Assembly: GCF_012220205.1 (NCBI RefSeq)
Contig: NZ_CP047225.1
Location: forward strand, 124,001-188,000
Direction: 5' to 3'
From: Mycoplasmopsis gallinacea
Lineage (GTDB): Bacteria; Bacillota_I; Bacilli_A; Mycoplasmatales; Metamycoplasmataceae
DNA: 64,000 bases
Part shown: piece by piece, positions 59,370 to 64,000 of the stretch
How the letters are laid out: every line of letters begins with the position of its first letter
Position numbering within the stretch: the first letter of the stretch is position 1
Notes under the pieces: model-generated
Told to the model about the DNA's origin: nothing
Database searches by the model: none
The model's input: only the letters and a program-made list of their open reading frames with translations
Program-made: the position numbers and the translations under genes

Positions 59370-60752
59370 ATGCAGCTAGATTCACAAATGATTGAAACTG
59401 TCAGTAAATGACAAAGTACTGCTATAACTATTGCAGTAGTGTTGTTCTTTGCTACTTTAATTTTAACCGTACTTATTTCTTTATGGTTAAAAACAAAATT
59501 CGTAATTGCTAAAGCTATTGCTTGAGTAATTGCTGGAATTGTCTCTGTTCTTATTTATAAACTTGCACCCGGAATTTTAAATGAAGTATTTAAAAGATAT
59601 GTAGAGGATCAGCAATTAGTAATTGATAAAGATACGCAGGCGATGCTGATTGCGTATGGAATAGTGCCTGTTGCTCTTGTTATAGAACTTATTATTTCTA
59701 TAATCGGGTTCTTTGTGTGCCTTATTATCCACGTAGTTACTTCTTCAACAAGAAGAATGAAAGGCAGAGGTGCTAGAGTAAGATCAACAGTTATTTCACT
59801 TATTCTTAGTCCAGTTGTGGCACTTCCTGCATCACTTGCATGGGTATCATTTGCACCAGTAAAACCTGGATCATCATTATCAAAATTTAACAATATAACT
59901 CCTAAATTATTAACTTTCTTCTCAGGTAAAGCATCAGGATCTACAGCTGCTGCAATGCTTCCAATTTCAGAATTTATTGCTAAAAAAGATGAATATAAAG
60001 CAATTTTTAACAAACCTGAAGATCAAAGAAGCAAAGAAGAGCAAAACAAAATTAGCGAACTTGCTAACTCATTATCATTTATCGTTAACGATGATTTAAT
60101 TAGAAAAGCTGCTTTGAATAACTCAAAAAGATTTATTGACTCAGAAAAAATCAAAACATATAGCAAGCAAGCATTAAAAGGTGCTGAAGCTACAATTAGA
60201 CTTAAATACCCTGACTTTGATACATATGAACCTGAAAAACAAAAAGAAGTTATGGCACAGTTCATGGCTGTTAATGCACATGTAATCTTAAGAAACAAAA
60301 CAAATGAAAATAGAGAAAAAGAATTCAAAGTTTACTTTGATTTAGCTAGAGTTGTTGTTCCTTCATTTAGCACAAAAGCAGTTGATGATATTTCAAATTG
60401 AGTAGCATCAATTCTTAACGAAAATGGAGAATTGAAAGAAAAAGTAAATGCAAAAGTATTTGGTGAGCAGCTTCTTGAATTAGCTAAATTAACTGATGAA
60501 CAAGTTGAAGAACAAGCATTTAAATTAGAAACTACAGATTTTAAAAATGCAGTTCAAAACCTTTCAAATGAACAAGTAAATAGCATTATTTCAAAAGCAA
60601 GTGAATTCTTATCACCTGCTCAACAAACACAAGTAAGAAACGTTTATAACAGAATTAAAAACAGTGAAATTACAGATGAGCAAATTGAGGAACAAATTAA
60701 CAAATATAAAGATCAAATTAATTCAGAGTTATTAAGTAACTTTAACTTTTAA
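59370..60752 (+). CDS. Membrane protein with long helical domain, function unknown
   Basis: 460 residues. Hydrophobic N-terminal part with four helices (about residues 17-40, 48-68, 92-120, 140-165), then about 290 residues of Lys/Glu-rich helices, ending in two similar segments (LTDEQVEEQAFK and ITDEQIEEQINK). Contains a TGG Trp codon at 59840, rare in this window. Ribosome site AGGAAAG. Followed 9 bases later by another membrane-protein gene; probably a unit with def. Confidence 0.8.
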
Positions 60753-60761
60753 GGCTAAATT

Positions 60762-61628
60762 ATGAGTGAATTTAACTTCAAATTAGATACCGAAGCTCAA
60801 AAACCTCAAAACTCTGAAACCAACACAACTGTTTATAAAGATCCAAAAGGTCAACTTCCTCCTGCTGCTTTTACAGTAATTAAAAAAGAATCAAGAATTA
60901 GAATTTACTCAATTGTTTTTTGAGCAATTCTTTTCTTAGGTGCTGCAATTGGAATTCTTCTTAATTACCTTCTTAACACTAGAAAAGATCCTAATTCAGG
61001 AATCTTGTTATATGTAGCATTTGCTGCTCTTGCTTTCTTTACTTTCTGATTCTTTGTAAAAAACATTATTAAATTAAAAAGCTGAAAAAACATTGAAAGA
61101 AATTATCGTGAAAGTTACAACATTGGAGATTCTTCATCTTCAACAACATTTGCAGAAGCATATAGAACATTAAATCTTAAAAGTTTAAGACTTAAATGAT
61201 TCTATGGTTTCTATGTTACATACATGGGTCTTTTCATCTTAATTGTTGCTCTTTTAAAAAATCAAGTATGACAAATTGATCCACAATATTCTTGATTAAC
61301 AATTAAAGGTGAACTTAACTTCCCAAAACTTTTTGAGATTTGATTTGGAAATACAAATGCTTTACTTATTATTTTAGGTATTGTGTCAGCTGCAATTACT
61401 GCTTTATTTGTACTTGCGTTGTTATATGATAAAAAAAGAATTGTAGAAATTCAAAGCTTTTTAGGTGATAAATCAATTGATGTAGTTAATGCAGTTAATA
61501 ACGATTTAAAAAGTGAAAACAAAGCTTGAAGAAGACTTTACATTATTGTATTTATCTTATTAGTTCTTCTTCCGCTTGCGATTATTATTTATTTAATTTA
61601 TAGAAAAGTTCTTTCAAGAAGAAAATAA
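60762..61628 (+). CDS. Membrane protein, function unknown
   Basis: 288 residues with TGA Trp codons. N-terminal 45 residues soluble and Pro/Gln-rich, then two helices (about 50-75 and 82-105), a soluble loop (SYNIGDSSSSTTFAEAYRTL), and three helices toward the C-terminus ending in a basic tail. No family recognised. Starts 9 bases after the previous gene and ends 1 base before the DJ-1-like gene. Confidence 0.8.
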
Positions 61629-61629
61629 A

Positions 61630-62184
61630 ATGAAACTTTTAGTTTTTATCGAAAACCAATTTAATGACATTGAATTAACTACTCCATTAAGCTATTTAAA
61701 AAGAGCAGATGAAAACTTAGAAATTACCTATTATCATCCTCATTTGTCAAGTGCAAATGGACAATATAATATCTCTTATATCCAAAACATTTCAAATCAA
61801 ATTGGTGATTTAGATTCATATGATGCTTTCTTTATTCCTGGCGGAAAAGGAGCACAATCACTTAGAAAAAATGAACATTTACTAAAAATTATTAGCTCAC
61901 TCATTGCTCAAAATAAGCTAGTTTTTGCAATTTGTGACGCACCAAATGTTTTACTTGAAAACAATTTAATTCCTGAAAAATGACCTTATTCTTCATTCCC
62001 TAGCAATTGAAGCGCTACTTACCAAAATAGCTTCAGAAGCGAAGAGATGGTCTCTAGAGCTAACAATTTAATTACAGCTAGATGCGCTTTTGCAAGCAAT
62101 GAATTAGGCCTTACAATGGTTGAAATTCTCTATGGAAAAGAAACTGCTAACCTTGTTTCTTTTGGGATGACAGGAAATAAATAA
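61630..62184 (+). CDS. DJ-1/PfpI family protein
   Basis: 184 residues. DJ-1/PfpI (glutamine amidotransferase-like) fold: FIENQFNDIELTTPL near the N-terminus (Glu8-like acid), FFIPGGKGAQSLRK, and the nucleophile elbow FAICDAPNVLL with the reactive Cys near residue 101. Members act as deglycases, chaperones or proteases; the specific role is not evident. Last gene of the unit; a terminator follows. Coupled to the upstream gene by one-base spacing. Confidence 0.88.
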
Positions 62185-62186
62185 TC

Positions 62187-62225
62187 AAAAATGAGTATCC
62201 TTTTATTCAAGGATACTCATTTTTT
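62187..62225 (+). terminator. Terminator of the def-DJ-1 unit
   Basis: AAAAATGAGTATCC / GGATACTCATTTTT stem with 10-base loop and T-run. Confidence 0.9.
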
Positions 62226-62363
62226 ACTAAGTTTTGTGCTCTAGAAATTCCCAAAGATGAATAGCTCTATATTATAGTGTTATTCATCATTTTAATTTCA
62301 AAAGTATCATCCTTAATAAACTATTTCCTTATGCGTAGGAAAAATAGCATTAAAGAGAAATGA

Positions 62364-64000
62364 CTAAAACAATGTCATTTGATCTGTATCTTCTAGCTCG
62401 TCTAAAACTCCCATTTCTTTTACAATTCCAAATAAAGTAGAGTTAATTCCAGATCTTTTTGCAAAGTCTTCTTTAGTTCGATATGGTTTTTCTTCTCTGG
62501 CTATAATAATTTTTTCAGCCATAGCTCCACCTAAACCTTTAATTGCTGAAAATGGTGGGATTAACGCTTTGTTTTGATAATCAATAACTCACTCTTTATC
62601 CAGTGATTTAGTTAATTGAATATTTGTAATCGTAAACCCTCTAGCATAAAGTTCTCTAGCACATTCAAGTGAGACAATAAGTTCTTCATCTTTAACTTTC
62701 TTAGCACTAAGAGAGCTAAGTTCTTTTAATTTAGCATTAATTTTCTTAGCACCTGGGTCATTTGCCATTACAGTTACGTCAAATTCTTCTACCCTAGTGG
62801 TTAAAAATGTTGCATAGTAAGCAAGTGGGTGATAAAGCTTGAATCACGCAATTCTTCAAGCCATTAAAACATATGCAGTGGCATGGGCTTTAGGGAACAT
62901 ATAGGCAATTTTCTTCATACTTTCAATGTATCAATCAGGGACATCATGTTTTTTAAGTTCTGCTTCTTGCTCGCTTGAAACCCCTTTTCCTTTACGCACT
63001 TGCTCCATTACTTTAAATGAATAAAGTGGATCTACACCTTTATTAATTAAATAAACCATAATATCATCACGACAAGAAATAACATCTTTAATGGTCATAT
63101 TTTTTTCTTTAATAAGGGTTTGTGCATTGTTAGTTCACACATCAGTTCCATGTGAAAGCCCTGAAAGTGAAATTAAATCAGCAAAGCTAGTTGGAGCAGC
63201 TTCATTAAGCATTCTCCGTACGAAGTTAGTACCAAATTCAGGAATTCCAAGTGCACCAGTTTTTTCATCACCAATTTGACTTGGAGATATTCCAAGCTCT
63301 TTTGTAGAGCTAAATAACGACATAACTCTTGGATCTTTTTTCGGTATATCTTTTTTAACATCAATACCCGTTAATCTTTCAAGCATTCTAATTGCAGTTG
63401 GATCTAAGTGACCTAAAATATCTAATTTTAAGACATTATCGTGAATTGCGTGGAAATCAAAGTGGGTAGTTTTTCAATCTAAAGCAATATCATCAGCTGG
63501 GTAATTTGATGGTGTGAAATCTTCAACATCGTATTCTTTTGGAATAATGATAATTCCACCAGGGTGTTGCCCGGTTGTTCTTTTAACCCCTTCAATTTTA
63601 GTTGAAAGGAAATCAATGTAAGTTGAAGAATAAGGTAATCCATATTCTTCAACAGCTTTTTTAATATAACCATAAGCAGTCTTGTTTTTAATTGTCGAAA
63701 TTGTACCAGCTCTAAAAGTGTGTGATTCACCAAAAAGTCTTTTAATTTCGTTGTGAATTTCACCTTGGTATTCTCCTGAGAAGTTTAAATCGATATCAGG
63801 AACTTTATCTGCATTAAACCCAAGGAAGGTTTCAAATGGAATGGTGTGACCATCTTTATCCATTTTGGTTCCACATTTATCACAATCTTTATCATCTAAG
63901 TCAAACCCACTAGTTACAGTTGTATTTTCTACAAGCTCAAAACTCTTACAATTGCTGCAAATGTAATGCGGCGGAAGTGGATTAACTTCAGTAATCCCTG
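62364..64000 (-). CDS. polC: DNA polymerase III PolC-type alpha subunit, C-terminal part
   Basis: About 545 residues of the C-terminal half; the 5' end is outside the window. Main replicative polymerase of low-GC Gram-positives. Visible: [17 protein letters not shown] (catalytic Asp pair), [57 protein letters not shown], the tail [32 protein letters not shown] and an HhH region ([14 protein letters not shown]). Ends with a beta-clamp-binding QMTLF. The 137 bases between its stop and the upstream terminator hold only a weak hairpin near 62327-62350. Confidence 0.97.

Overview
The window is a stretch of a low-GC mycoplasma chromosome (class Mollicutes, gene content most like the Mycoplasmopsis/hominis group). 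Nearly every conserved gene reads through in-frame TGA codons at tryptophan positions (uvrB, eno, dnaX, uvrA, yidC, def and others), so genetic code 4 applies and open frames cut at TGA must be joined. There are many lipoproteins and membrane proteins, no tRNA or rRNA gene, and several insertion sequences.

Layout. 1-7.5 kb: an accessory surface region with two membrane-anchored proteins that look like remote GT80 sialyltransferase-fold proteins (866-2629 and 5464-7503, both minus). An IS1202-like element (2667-4602) with a 39-bp target duplication has landed at the start of the first. 7.6-9.6 kb: uvrB. 9.7-12.4 kb: a minus-strand group with a choline-kinase/APH-like protein, a YhcH/NanQ-like protein and a membrane protein. 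12.7-14.0 kb: NADH oxidase. 14-20.6 kb: minus-strand accessory genes, including a long helical protein with a hydrophobic hairpin, two tandem DUF31 (immunoglobulin-protease-like) proteins and a polytopic membrane protein. 20.7-22.7 kb: a DUF4256 gene with a damaged 3' end, then enolase. 22.9-27.9 kb: a tight housekeeping operon dnaX-ybaB-recR-tmk-holB-rsmI. 28-30.9 kb: accessory genes, including a nucleotidyltransferase-like protein overlapping a small membrane protein.

31-42.7 kb: two inverted copies of an IS30-family (IS1630-like) element flank serS, rpmH-rnpA-yidC and a 1,505-residue surface protein (proline-rich repeats, HExxH metallopeptidase, PA14-like and F5/8C-like domains). Both copies sit inside rho-independent terminators and are bordered by direct repeats of the hairpin itself; both transposases are broken, by different mutations. 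43-48.8 kb: a BmpA-type nucleoside ABC importer operon with an attenuator-like hairpin after the binding-protein gene, and an ATPase carrying an unusual two-helix membrane insertion. 49.3-51.6 kb: a decayed lipoprotein gene and an intact IS1634-family element with a 25-bp duplication. 51.7-64 kb: trxB-lgt-hprK, uvrA, a small unknown gene-plsY, def, two membrane proteins, a DJ-1/PfpI protein and the C-terminal part of polC.

The housekeeping blocks are compact and often overlap by 1-35 bases. The accessory blocks concern the host-facing surface (proteases, lipoproteins, possible glycan enzymes, nucleoside scavenging) and are where IS elements and small palindromic IS derivatives accumulate. The signals I judge most worth pursuing are the paired GT80-like surface proteins, the terminator-targeting IS family with its miniature derivatives, the degenerate second copy in the DUF31 tandem, and the membrane-inserted nucleoside ATPase. 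Family assignments come from reading motifs only; no search was run.
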